DNA from: Bacillota bacterium
GTDB taxonomy: Bacteria > Bacillota > Negativicutes > Sporomusales > Sporomusaceae
DNA length: 64,000 nt
Reading direction: 5' to 3'
Assembly: GCA_017889705.1 (NCBI GenBank)
Contig: JAGGAB010000007.1
Coordinates: 62,001-126,000 of the forward strand
Below, one piece after another: positions 35,907 to 45,241 of this stretch. Below the pieces are notes generated by a model, which was not told the origin of the DNA, did no database searches, and saw only the letters and a program-made list of their open reading frames with translations. The translations under genes were made by a program, and so were the position numbers. The first letter of the stretch is position 1. Every line of letters starts with the position of its first letter.

Positions 35907-38900
35907 TGGGCGCATATGAAGATATGATGTCGGGAACAGCCGAAATTCCTAACCAGCCAGTAGATAAGGGGTGGTTAGGCAATGCATTTGATGATGTTGA
36001 AACTGTTCTGTCGAACTACGCCATTGGCGCATATCAAGGAGGCCGCGAGGTAGTCACGGAGGGCAATAGGTTAGCGGAGAGTAACCCCCTTGCCTTAACT
36101 GGCACGCCTATGCAGGATGGAATAACAAATGCGCCAGCACCGCAACAGACTGAAGAACAGCAACAAGCCGGGGCATTATACAAAGAAGCTACCGGGAACT
36201 TTGGCGAAGAAACTATCAAGGCACCTTTAGGTGTTGCGGGTTTAGTTAATCCAGTAGCCGGCGCTGCTTATCTGCCATTTCTGGCGCATGATGTAGGCAA
36301 ATCATATGAAAAAGGCGGCGTGGGCCAAGCGGCACGAGACTTAACTTATGGGCAGGCAGTGGACTTTGCTAGTCAACCTAATTTAGCCCAACAATTTAAG
36401 CAAAAACCTGTATCTACTGCCGCGAATGCTGCAATGTCTGTCTTGCCTATGGCACTATTAGGACGCGGCCTATACGACAGCGTTGCGCGAATACCGAAAG
36501 TAAACGAAAAAGGGATACCTATTAACGAAGATATTCAAAGGCAAATTGCTGATGATTTTAATAGCGTTCAAGAGCCGATACTTGCGCCTACTACTGCTGG
36601 CGCAGACATTATAACAATCGGTGAAAAACAACTTGGCAAACCGTATGAATTAGGCGCAAATGGGTTTGATGCTACCGATTGCGGCAAATTCACTCAGGAC
36701 GTATTCGCAGAGAAAGGCATCACTCTTGAAAAGCGCACGGCAGACGGGCAATACGGTCAGTTGGAGCAAGAGGGGAAAACCTTTGAAGATGCCGCGCAAC
36801 TGCAAGAAGGGGATTTGGTGTTTTGGGATGTTCCAAGTAACAGAGAGCGGTGGAAACCTTCAGACGATCCTAATGCTGTTAATATGGATGGCGAGGCATA
36901 CAAAGGAATCACTCACGTTGGCATATACGCCGGTGAAGGCAAGGTATTACAGGCGGGTAGCCGCGGTGTAAGCTATATGGATTTAGACACTTATCCGGTA
37001 GTTGGCTATGGCAGGGCTGTTGACAGTAATACAACAGGGCGCGTTTATGCTTCTAGAGATAAGGCCGAGCGGTATAATGAGCGCAATATCGATGATGATA
37101 TTAGGATTAACGAAGACTTATTTAAAAGTAAAGACTTTTGGGAAATGACCAAAGAAGAGTACGAAAAAGTACAAGGAGATAGAAATTCGTTATTTGATGA
37201 AACCCAAGTCGCCGAAAATATACAACGCGGGACTGAAGCTATTGATCGTGTTATTAATAACCAAATTGATGTAAATGACGCTATGCACCGTCCAGATTTG
37301 GGCAGTATATCTTTTTACTGGGGTAATAAGAAAGAGGGCATTAAACACATCATTGATAGACGTACTGCGCAGGGATATGACGGCAATGCGATTGCCAGAA
37401 AAATGGTTGATGTTATTGCCAATGGCGAAGCTGGCGAAGTATATGGACCAGAAGGCGGTCACAGAGTCAACTTATCTTATGACGGACACACCGCTGTTTT
37501 ATCATTATTTAAACACGGCGATAAACAAACATGGCTGCTAACTGGTTGGGAAAATTACAAAGAGGCTCCCGGTGCAACCAATGGGGGTAACGGCCCATTT
37601 GGTGCTACGCGTTTCGAGCCTATGCGTACTCGTCTCGAAACGGTTGCGGAAACCTCTTCTAAGATCAATATAAATCAAAAAAATAGCAAAGTCAATGGAA
37701 AGCAATCACACAAGCAAATTATTGAGCAAGCGCTTAAAACTGGCAGGAAAGTATCTAAAGATGTATTAAAAGATTATCCTGATTTGGTTGAAAAATACCC
37801 AGGAATTGAATATTCCCTTACTAAAGGTGCAGTCTCTGAATCTATGCGCAGTGACATGCTTAACAGGGCACATGAAGCCGCCATGAATAACGACTTTGAA
37901 ACGGCCTATACCCTTGCGAAACAATCCGGCGATCCTGCTTGGGAAAATGCATATAAACTACTGAAAGACACCGACGGCGGCGAAGTACCACCAGCGCCTA
38001 GGTTAGGCGGCGACGTAAAAGGCAAATATGACGGCAAAAACATTACCATGAAAGAGTTGCTAAACCGGGTCAATGATATATTTGCTCCTATTCGCACCGG
38101 TCGTATTGGTCATAAAGGTGTTGAAGGCTTTGTTAACCACGGAACCGGAATAATCCGTACTAAGGACTACGGTGATTTAAACGTCGCGGCGCACGAAGTC
38201 GGTCATTTAGTCGATGCAGCACTGGGGTTGAGAAAAGAACCTGCTTTTGATGCCGAATTTAAGAAAATTGTACATGAGCGATTTGGTGAAGGAGCATACG
38301 CGCCCGAGCAAGTCAGGGCAGAAGGGATTGCCGAGTTCACCAAAGACTATATAAATAATCCTGAAAAAGCAAAACAAAATTTCCCTAACTACTTCGCGGC
38401 ATTTGAAGAAGCTTTGTCTAAAAATGCAGACGTTCGTGCAAGAGTTAATGAGTTTAAAGACATGGTGCAGGCTTGGAACAACCAATCGCCGGAGGCCAGG
38501 GGGCGTGGCGCAGTATCATTTGCCGGAGATAACAAGTTTGAAACATTGAAGGATAATGCTAAATCTATGGCATACAAGGCCTATGAAGCGTTTTTCGATG
38601 ACAAAGTGGAGTTAGCCCGGTTCACATCTGAGATCGAAAAGCAACTAGGCCGCAAACTTGAATTTGAGCAAAACCCATACAAGAAAGCGCGAATGGTGCA
38701 AAATTCTTCACTGGCAAGGGCTGAAATGCTTGTGTCAGATAGCAATCCTGAGTTGGTACAAGCAACCTTGAATAAGTTGTACAACGGCAAATTGGAACAT
38801 GCCGTCACTATTAGGGAAATAGTTGAGGGGCTTAACCGCAAAACACTGAATGAAAAATATCCTGAGTACCTTAAAAACGGCAACTTTAAGACATGGCAAC

Positions 38901-40954
38901 AGGCTTTTAGTACATTACTCACAGCTAAGCGGCAAATTGAAATACAAAAGCTTGAACCAGGATATAAAGGCCCAATGTCAAAACTGGATGCTGAAGCCAT
39001 AGCAAAAAATTCCCCAAAAGAACTGCAGGAATTGACAGAGAAATTTTATCAATACAACGACAATTTGCTGGCCATTGCCGAAGATAGCGGAATTATTAGC
39101 AAAGAAACTCTTACTGTCCTGCGTGACAAGTATAAAAACTATGCTCCGATGATGCGCGACTTCGCCGACGAAGGTGCTATGACTGATGCCTTTAGTACTG
39201 GTAAAAAGATTGGTAATGTTGGCAATCCGCTCAAAAAATTAACCGAGGAAGGTTCAACAAGAACGGTTATTGATCCGCTTGAAAACACAATTAAAAACAC
39301 CTATACCGTATTGAGTGCTGCCGAACGCAATAAGGTTGCGCAAACTTTTATTCAACTGAATAAGGAAAGCGGTCTAGGTAAGTTTATTGAAAAAGTGGCC
39401 GGCACTACAAGTGATGCCAATAAAAGCATATTTACTGTCATGGTAGACGGCGAAAAACAAGCATTTCAAACTACACCGGAATTTTACCGGGCCATAATGT
39501 CGATGAATCAACAATCAAGCAATATGCTTATTAGTATGCTCAAGCCGTTTGCGCAAGCGTTAAGGGTTGGAGCAACCATATCACCTGATTTTGTAGTGAG
39601 AAACCTTATCCGCGACACTCTGACAGCCGGCTTATATTCGGAAACGGGGTTTAAACCGGTATTAGACACTATAAAAGGAGCTAAATCATTAGCGACTAAC
39701 AAGGAATTGGCTTATGAGTTCAAGGCGTCCGGCGCTCCGTTATCGGCTTTTGTTGGCCTTGATCGGTCAAGTGTTGGCAGTATGCTCGATAAAATGGGTG
39801 GCGGCAGTGAGTGGCGCAAATATAACCCGTTAACCTACATTGAAGCCGCATATCAAGGTGCTAGGAAAGTATCAGAAGCGGCAGAATCAGGCACTAGGGT
39901 GCGGGAATTTGAACGAGCCAGACAACAGGGAGTAAGTATTGAAGAAGCGGGGTTATTAGCCAAGGATGTTACTCTTGACTTTAGCCGATCCGGTACTATT
40001 GGTAGACAGATTAACCAAATAGTGCCGTTTTTTAATGCCGTTTTGCAGGGTGGAGATAGGTTTTTCCGGTCATTCAAGGATAACCCAGCAAGAACAACGG
40101 CTTTTGCGCTTACCTATATTACCCTTCCTAGCGTAGTAACTTGGCTTATGAACCATGACCAAGAGTGGTATAAAGAGCTGCCGGATGACGTGAAAAATTC
40201 AAGTTGGTTACTTGAACACAACGGAACTATCATTCGTATACCCAAACCGTTTGAGCCTGGCATTGTTTGGGGTTCATCAATTGAACGGGCATTAGACCAA
40301 ATGTTTAACGAGGATAAAGATGCCGTTACGCAATGGGCTAAGTACGCTCTTGACGGCTTTGCCCCAAGTATTATGCCGACTTTAGCAGGGCCGCTAATTG
40401 AATGGATAACAAATTACAATTTCTTTACCGGCAAGCCTGTCGTTGGCAGAAAAGAGCAAGGCTTACCTGACGAACTTCAATATAATGCATATACTTCCGA
40501 GATGGCAAAGTCGTTAGGTAGCGCAACCGGTACTTCCCCAATGAAGATAGACAATACCATTAATGGGTATACTGCCAGCGCCGGTAAGTTCTTAGTGGGA
40601 CTTACGGACAATTTAATAGGCAACCCCAAAGAATTGCCTGCTAAGACAATGTCGGAGTTGCCCGGTATTCGTGGATTAACTTATACGCCGCTTAAAAATC
40701 CGCAATCGGTCGAAGAATTCTATAATAAACTTGAAGAAGTCGAAAAGACTTACAACGCATCTGGTAAGAAAGGCAATCCTCCTGCAGAAGTCAAGAAAAT
40801 GCGGCAGAATGCAGAAAGAATCAAGGACCTTAACAAAGAAAATCGCAACATTACTAATGACGATAAACTGACCCCCGAGCAGAAGCGGCAAAAGATTGAC
40901 ACCAATGCAGCAAAAGTATTGCAGATTGCCAGAAAAGCAATAGGGAAAAATTAG
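35906..40954 (+). CDS. Giant (1682 aa) polyvalent internal virion/ejection protein: NlpC/P60 + PBECR-like nuclease + HEVGH zincin + LPD38-like region
   Basis: NlpC/P60 GKPYELGANGFDATDCGKFTQDVF...THVGIYAGEGKVLQAG; SFYWGNKKEGIKHIIDRR...; AHEVGHLVDAALGL...AEGIAEF; GTG start overlapping upstream TAG. Confidence 0.8.
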   Translation: MGAYEDMMSGTAEIPNQPVDKGWLGNAFDDVETVLSNYAIGAYQGGREVVTEGNRLAESNPLALTGTPMQDGITNAPAPQQTEEQQQAGALYKEATGNFGEETIKAPLGVAGLVNPVAGAAYLPFLAHDVGKSYEKGGVGQAARDLTYGQAVDFASQPNLAQQFKQKPVSTAANAAMSVLPMALLGRGLYDSVARIPKVNEKGIPINEDIQRQIADDFNSVQEPILAPTTAGADIITIGEKQLGKPYELGANGFDATDCGKFTQDVFAEKGITLEKRTADGQYGQLEQEGKTFEDAAQLQEGDLVFWDVPSNRERWKPSDDPNAVNMDGEAYKGITHVGIYAGEGKVLQAGSRGVSYMDLDTYPVVGYGRAVDSNTTGRVYASRDKAERYNERNIDDDIRINEDLFKSKDFWEMTKEEYEKVQGDRNSLFDETQVAENIQRGTEAIDRVINNQIDVNDAMHRPDLGSISFYWGNKKEGIKHIIDRRTAQGYDGNAIARKMVDVIANGEAGEVYGPEGGHRVNLSYDGHTAVLSLFKHGDKQTWLLTGWENYKEAPGATNGGNGPFGATRFEPMRTRLETVAETSSKININQKNSKVNGKQSHKQIIEQALKTGRKVSKDVLKDYPDLVEKYPGIEYSLTKGAVSESMRSDMLNRAHEAAMNNDFETAYTLAKQSGDPAWENAYKLLKDTDGGEVPPAPRLGGDVKGKYDGKNITMKELLNRVNDIFAPIRTGRIGHKGVEGFVNHGTGIIRTKDYGDLNVAAHEVGHLVDAALGLRKEPAFDAEFKKIVHERFGEGAYAPEQVRAEGIAEFTKDYINNPEKAKQNFPNYFAAFEEALSKNADVRARVNEFKDMVQAWNNQSPEARGRGAVSFAGDNKFETLKDNAKSMAYKAYEAFFDDKVELARFTSEIEKQLGRKLEFEQNPYKKARMVQNSSLARAEMLVSDSNPELVQATLNKLYNGKLEHAVTIREIVEGLNRKTLNEKYPEYLKNGNFKTWQQAFSTLLTAKRQIEIQKLEPGYKGPMSKLDAEAIAKNSPKELQELTEKFYQYNDNLLAIAEDSGIISKETLTVLRDKYKNYAPMMRDFADEGAMTDAFSTGKKIGNVGNPLKKLTEEGSTRTVIDPLENTIKNTYTVLSAAERNKVAQTFIQLNKESGLGKFIEKVAGTTSDANKSIFTVMVDGEKQAFQTTPEFYRAIMSMNQQSSNMLISMLKPFAQALRVGATISPDFVVRNLIRDTLTAGLYSETGFKPVLDTIKGAKSLATNKELAYEFKASGAPLSAFVGLDRSSVGSMLDKMGGGSEWRKYNPLTYIEAAYQGARKVSEAAESGTRVREFERARQQGVSIEEAGLLAKDVTLDFSRSGTIGRQINQIVPFFNAVLQGGDRFFRSFKDNPARTTAFALTYITLPSVVTWLMNHDQEWYKELPDDVKNSSWLLEHNGTIIRIPKPFEPGIVWGSSIERALDQMFNEDKDAVTQWAKYALDGFAPSIMPTLAGPLIEWITNYNFFTGKPVVGRKEQGLPDELQYNAYTSEMAKSLGSATGTSPMKIDNTINGYTASAGKFLVGLTDNLIGNPKELPAKTMSELPGIRGLTYTPLKNPQSVEEFYNKLEEVEKTYNASGKKGNPPAEVKKMRQNAERIKDLNKENRNITNDDKLTPEQKRQKIDTNAAKVLQIARKAIGKN

Positions 40955-41190
40955 TCAATCATTATACCATGTGACCCCTTGGGGCGTAATCCTAAACACA
41001 TCAAAACTATCATTATTACAACAAAGAAAGCTATCATCATAAATGTTTCAGTTGAACTTTGCGCCCCACTGCGGTTACAACGTAGTTGCCTGGCTAAATC
41101 GGAAAACCCGTTAATAAATGCGCCAATTATGCCAAAGGCCATTATTATTCCAAGGGGTATGCTGATTATGTAATAAATTTTCTCAAACAT
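40951..41190 (-). CDS. Small two-TM membrane protein on the reverse strand (candidate moron)
   Basis: MFEKIYYIISIPLGIIMAFGIIGAFINGF...TFMMIAFFVVIMIVLMCLGL; RBS GGAGGGATACT before ATG 41190. Confidence 0.65.
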   Translation of the reverse strand: MFEKIYYIISIPLGIIMAFGIIGAFINGFSDLARQLRCNRSGAQSSTETFMMIAFFVVIMIVLMCLGLRPKGSHGIMID

Positions 41191-41258
41191 AGTATCCCTC
41201 CACAATTAATTATATCACCAACAAAGACGCCTAGCGCGTCTATTTTTACGCAAAGGAG

Positions 41259-41600
41259 GTGTTCAACATAATAACACCAGCCAATAAAGACCTTCCGGTA
41301 ATAATTAAGGGCACGGTTTACGATCCAGTGCTAACCATTACTGTCAACGGCGTGGCAAAGGATTTGGCAGCCTGCACCGCTACGCTGAATATCACCAAAA
41401 GTGCGACCGACACTGACAGCCTGTTAGCACTCACTGAAACAAGCGGCCTAACACTAGGAACTGATGGAACTATTGAAATTGAAATGCAGGAAACGACTAC
41501 ATCAAGTCTACCCGTTGGGATGGCTCATTATGCGCTTGATGTGGTCGAATCAGGCGACACTTTCCGATACATGGAAGGGAATATACCTATAAGGAGTTGA
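41259..41600 (+). CDS. Phage tail/appendage protein (GTG start)
   Basis: Beta-rich protein; RBS AAAGGAG; position. Confidence 0.55.
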   Translation: MFNIITPANKDLPVIIKGTVYDPVLTITVNGVAKDLAACTATLNITKSATDTDSLLALTETSGLTLGTDGTIEIEMQETTTSSLPVGMAHYALDVVESGDTFRYMEGNIPIRS

Positions 41601-41604
41601 TAAC

Positions 41605-42192
41605 ATGGCTAAAGATGTGATTGTGGTCGAATTAAGCACGGCTGATAAGCGGATAGCAAGAACAGTAACTGCCAACACAACAGCAGCGGCAGAGAGTGCC
41701 ACGGCTGCGGCAACCAGTGCGGCTAATGCGGCGACAAGCGAGACTAATGCGGCAACCAGCGCAACAAGTGCAGCTACCTCAGCGAGCTCGGCATCTACTT
41801 CGTTGGCTACTATGGAAACAACATTATCTACTGCGATAACAACAGCAACCAATACAGCAACAACGGCAGCGACAGCAGCAGCGCAAAGCGCAACTGAGGC
41901 GGCACAAAGCGCGGCGCTGGCACTAGGCGCAGAGGCCGAGGCGTGGAGTGCAACAACTACCTATAATTACCCGGATGTAGTTGCCTATACAGACGGTTAT
42001 GCCTACCGGTGCATAGGAACTGCGGTGCTTGGAGACATACCGCCAGATAGTGCTAACTGGGTAAGGGCCGCATGGGTAGCAAATGATTTTTTTGACATTG
42101 ACGAAGATGGCGACTTAATGCCGGCGTTAAGCCCGACATACTCAGCAGATTTTGAACTTGACGAAGATGGCGACATTATGCCAAAAGAATAG
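41605..42192 (+). CDS. Tail fibre-like protein with Ala/Thr/Ser repeats, carbohydrate-binding-like segment and DEDGD repeats
   Basis: ATSAANAATSETNAATSATSAATSASSAST; EAWSATTTYNYPDVVAYTDGYAYRCIG; two DEDGDxMP motifs. Confidence 0.65.
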   Translation: MAKDVIVVELSTADKRIARTVTANTTAAAESATAAATSAANAATSETNAATSATSAATSASSASTSLATMETTLSTAITTATNTATTAATAAAQSATEAAQSAALALGAEAEAWSATTTYNYPDVVAYTDGYAYRCIGTAVLGDIPPDSANWVRAAWVANDFFDIDEDGDLMPALSPTYSADFELDEDGDIMPKE

Positions 42193-42202
42193 GAGGTAAC
42201 TC

Positions 42203-43222
42203 ATGGCTGAAAGAAAATATGTCCCTAGAAGTAACGCGGATGGCGGCGTGGGGAAAGCAAGTAAGCATTTTGCCGATGGGTACATAGATGATTTATATGT
42301 CGAAAATTTAACGGCTACCGGCGATGTTAATGCGGTTGGCGTAACCGCGACTGCTTACACCGGCGTAACCGGATCAATGGTTGCAAATACTCCTACTGGC
42401 AATATAACATCAACTACAGTTCAAGATGCAATAAATGAATTAGACATAGAAAAAATTGCAAAACCATCTAGTCCATCTGTAGGTATGACTTTGATTTTTA
42501 ATGGAACCGACTGGGTAACATGGAATCAGATGGTTGGTCGCAATAAATTAATTAACGGGAACTTTGCCGTAAATCAGGAGGGTGTTTCAGGAACAGTAAC
42601 GCTTACTGCAGGAACTTACGGCCACGACGGCTGGAAAGCAGGTTCTAGTGGTTGTACTTATACCTTTGCCACCGCAGAAAATGTAACAACCATAACAATT
42701 ACAGCAGGCACTTTACTGCAAGTTGTCGAGGGCATAAACCTACAAAGCGGTACACACGTATTGTCCTGGACTGGTACAGCAACGGGGCGTATAAATAGCG
42801 GTAGTTATAGCGCAAGCGGTGTAACTGGAACGGCAACAGGTGGTACAAATTTGACTGTTGAATTCGGTACAGGAACATTAAGTAAGGTGCAATTTGAAAA
42901 AGGTTCTATAGCCACCGTGTTTGAGGAAAGACCGTATGGATTAGAGTTAAATCTATGCAAGCGGTATCTCGAAATAATTAGTATATCGCAGCGAGGATAT
43001 TCTGTTGGTGGAAATTATATTTATGGTATACCTATAAATTGGACGGTTCAAAAAAGAACCACTCCAACTGTTACCAATACTGGATATACAGATAGAACCA
43101 ATATATCAACGGTTTCGATATCGCTGCAAACAGTTTATGGTGCTAGATACACGGTAACTGTTGCTGCTACTGGTACATATTCGTCAACGGAAGAAATCAT
43201 TAAAGCGGACGCAAGACTGTAA
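42203..43222 (+). CDS. Tail fibre/receptor-binding protein
   Basis: KHFADGYIDDLYVENLTATGDV...; position after fibre-like ORF. Confidence 0.65.
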   Translation: MAERKYVPRSNADGGVGKASKHFADGYIDDLYVENLTATGDVNAVGVTATAYTGVTGSMVANTPTGNITSTTVQDAINELDIEKIAKPSSPSVGMTLIFNGTDWVTWNQMVGRNKLINGNFAVNQEGVSGTVTLTAGTYGHDGWKAGSSGCTYTFATAENVTTITITAGTLLQVVEGINLQSGTHVLSWTGTATGRINSGSYSASGVTGTATGGTNLTVEFGTGTLSKVQFEKGSIATVFEERPYGLELNLCKRYLEIISISQRGYSVGGNYIYGIPINWTVQKRTTPTVTNTGYTDRTNISTVSISLQTVYGARYTVTVAATGTYSSTEEIIKADARL

Positions 43223-43233
43223 GGAGGGAATAT

Positions 43234-43566
43234 ATGTATAAACTGACAAAATCAACGGCGATTATAAGACTAGCTGACAATGCTAATATTGCTGCCAAGG
43301 AAGATAATCGCGACTATCAAGAATATCTCGCTTGGGTAGCCGCAGGAAATACACCAGAAGCAGCACAGACCGAAGCAGAGATATTGACCGAAAAGACTAC
43401 TGCTTTAGATATCGAATATCAAACAACAATCGACCAATTAGCGCAAGACTACTCCGCTGCGCTCATGGCAGACAAACTTTTCGGAACATCTACAGCAGAC
43501 GAAGTTTACACTGAGTACGAAGCCGCAGTCTCAGCTTATAAAACAGCATTGGAGGCGATTGAATAA
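43234..43566 (+). CDS. Tail fibre-associated phage protein
   Basis: MYKLTKSTAIIRLADNANIAAKEDNRDYQEYLAWVAAGNTPEAA. Confidence 0.55.
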   Translation: MYKLTKSTAIIRLADNANIAAKEDNRDYQEYLAWVAAGNTPEAAQTEAEILTEKTTALDIEYQTTIDQLAQDYSAALMADKLFGTSTADEVYTEYEAAVSAYKTALEAIE

Positions 43567-43715
43567 TGGCAACTAGTAGATGTTTTATATGCCGGTCAAA
43601 GAACGACACGGAAACAGGGTATTGCACTAACTCTAAGTGCCCAAGGTACAAGGCAACAGAAACGACAACGGAAACCACGACAACCGAGACTACTGAAACA
43701 ACAACTACCGCATAA
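43566..43715 (+). CDS. 49-aa Cys motif + Thr-rich tail protein
   Basis: Manual translation MATSRCFICRSKNDTETGYCTNSKCPRYKATETTTETTTTETTETTTTA; TAATG overlap with upstream ORF. Confidence 0.6.
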   Translation: MATSRCFICRSKNDTETGYCTNSKCPRYKATETTTETTTTETTETTTTA

Positions 43716-43733
43716 GGCGGTTATTTTTATGTC
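43707..43733 (+). repeat. Third hairpin + TTATTTTTAT motif
   Basis: CCGCataaGGCGGTTATTTTTATGTCTTAATTT. Confidence 0.5.
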
Positions 43734-43751
43734 TTAATTTGGAGGTGTAGG

Positions 43752-44015
43752 GTGGGGGAATTTTTAGCTAATATAGTGGCGTGTATAACAATCATTGCAT
43801 TTGCTGCCGGAGTTATCGCCGGCATAACAAAATATGTAGTTGTTAATCCATTGCAGACGGCGATCAGTACGCTAAACAAGACGGTAGAGGAACTAAAAAA
43901 CATGCTTGACCGTATGGAACAAGATCAGCGCGATATTGACAAGCGGTTAGTAGCCGTCGAGGAATCAAGTAAATCTGCTCACAAACGAATTGACGGATTG
44001 GAGGTTAGGGCATGA
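43752..44015 (+). CDS. Holin-associated/XhlA-like membrane protein
   Basis: N-terminal TM then NKTVEELKNMLDRMEQDQRDIDKRLVAVEES coiled coil. Confidence 0.55.
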   Translation: MGEFLANIVACITIIAFAAGVIAGITKYVVVNPLQTAISTLNKTVEELKNMLDRMEQDQRDIDKRLVAVEESSKSAHKRIDGLEVRA

Positions 44016-44482
44016 CGAAGGTGGTAGCTGAACATGTTGAGCATATGACATTCTCCGAGGAAAAAGTCATTGCTGCACATGATGACCGTAGCGAAAATGT
44101 TTCTTTGTTTCATAAGTCAAAAAAACAACTGGAAGAGGATGGACATATAACTTGCTTTATTTGCGGAACATCAGAAGATATTGAAACACATCATTACGGC
44201 TGTGAAAAGGCAGATGAAAATAACTGTGATTTTGAAGAGTTAAAGGCATATTTACTATGCAATGATGTTTACGGATACAGCCATAAAATGATTGATATTC
44301 CATTGACTTCTGTTGATGATATTCGCAATCAAATGCAGCTTTGTACAGTTCACCATAGGGGCAAATGTACCGGCGCTCATTGCACGACTCACGGCACTTG
44401 GATAATGCAAAAAATCGGCAAGGCTAATCCGGTAAAGCAACCGGGCGAAACCATAGAACAAGTACAAGAAAGGGTGGTGTAA
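44012..44482 (+). CDS. HNH-like Cys/His-rich protein
   Basis: CFICGTSEDIETHHYGCE...MQLCTVHHRGKCTGAHCTTHGT. Confidence 0.55.
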   Translation: MTKVVAEHVEHMTFSEEKVIAAHDDRSENVSLFHKSKKQLEEDGHITCFICGTSEDIETHHYGCEKADENNCDFEELKAYLLCNDVYGYSHKMIDIPLTSVDDIRNQMQLCTVHHRGKCTGAHCTTHGTWIMQKIGKANPVKQPGETIEQVQERVV

Positions 44483-45043
44483 GTGGAAGGATTTAAACAC
44501 GTAACGCTAGTCGAACTGAAAGAACTTGCACTAGCAGCAAAGGCCGATCTGCAGGCTGCCGCTAAATCGGTAGGCCGTGACATTAAACTCTACCTGCACT
44601 GGTCTGCTGGTCATTATGGCAGCTTCTTTGATGACTACCATATCAATATTGATGCAGACGGCAATGTTTATACCAGTACCGATGATCTGGCAGAGTTAAA
44701 GGCGCATACATGGCATCGCAATACCGGAGCAATAGGAATATCTCTTGCCTGCTGCTATCAGGCGACTAGCAATAATTTAGGGCCGGAGCCGCCAACGAAA
44801 CTACAGATTGAAGCTATGGCACAGGTAGTATCTGTTCTATGCAGCGCGCTGGGTATTTCGATTGACACAGAGCATGTCATGACTCACGGCGAAGCTGCCG
44901 ATATCGATGGTTATGGAATCAATAGCGGCGATCCAGAAACAAGATGGGATTTACTGTTTCTGAAAAACGGTGACAAATGGTATTCTGGCGGCGAAATCCT
45001 GCGGGGTAAAGCCGTTTTTTATCAACAAACAATAAAAATATAA
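44483..45043 (+). CDS. N-acetylmuramoyl-L-alanine amidase (Amidase_2-like endolysin)
   Basis: YLHWSAGHYGSFFDDYHINIDADG...HTWHRNTGAIGISLACCYQ...HVMTHGEAAD. Confidence 0.85.
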   Translation: MEGFKHVTLVELKELALAAKADLQAAAKSVGRDIKLYLHWSAGHYGSFFDDYHINIDADGNVYTSTDDLAELKAHTWHRNTGAIGISLACCYQATSNNLGPEPPTKLQIEAMAQVVSVLCSALGISIDTEHVMTHGEAADIDGYGINSGDPETRWDLLFLKNGDKWYSGGEILRGKAVFYQQTIKI

Positions 45044-45061
45044 AAATTGGAGGAATGAAAC

Positions 45062-45241
45062 ATGATTACTTTAATTCGCGTTGAGGACACTGGTATTTTT
45101 GCATTGCCGGAGGGCGTAAAGGGCGAAGTCGTAAAGGTGCTTGCCGATGGTAACGAAGTAGAGTTTGCAATTGCCGAGAATGGCGCTATTGACGTTATCG
45201 AGTATGACGGCAAAGCCGTGGTAACTGCCGAGGTTGAATAG
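45062..45241 (+). CDS. Small phage protein (59 aa)
   Basis: MITLIRVEDTGIFALPEGVKGEVVKVLADGNEVEFAIAENGAIDVIEYDGKAVVTAEVE; RBS GGAGG. Confidence 0.55.
   Translation: MITLIRVEDTGIFALPEGVKGEVVKVLADGNEVEFAIAENGAIDVIEYDGKAVVTAEVE

Noticed and set aside
41605-43566. Diversity-generating retroelement at the fibre genes (BPP-1 analogy)
   Set aside because: No reverse transcriptase ORF and no obvious template/variable repeat pair was seen.
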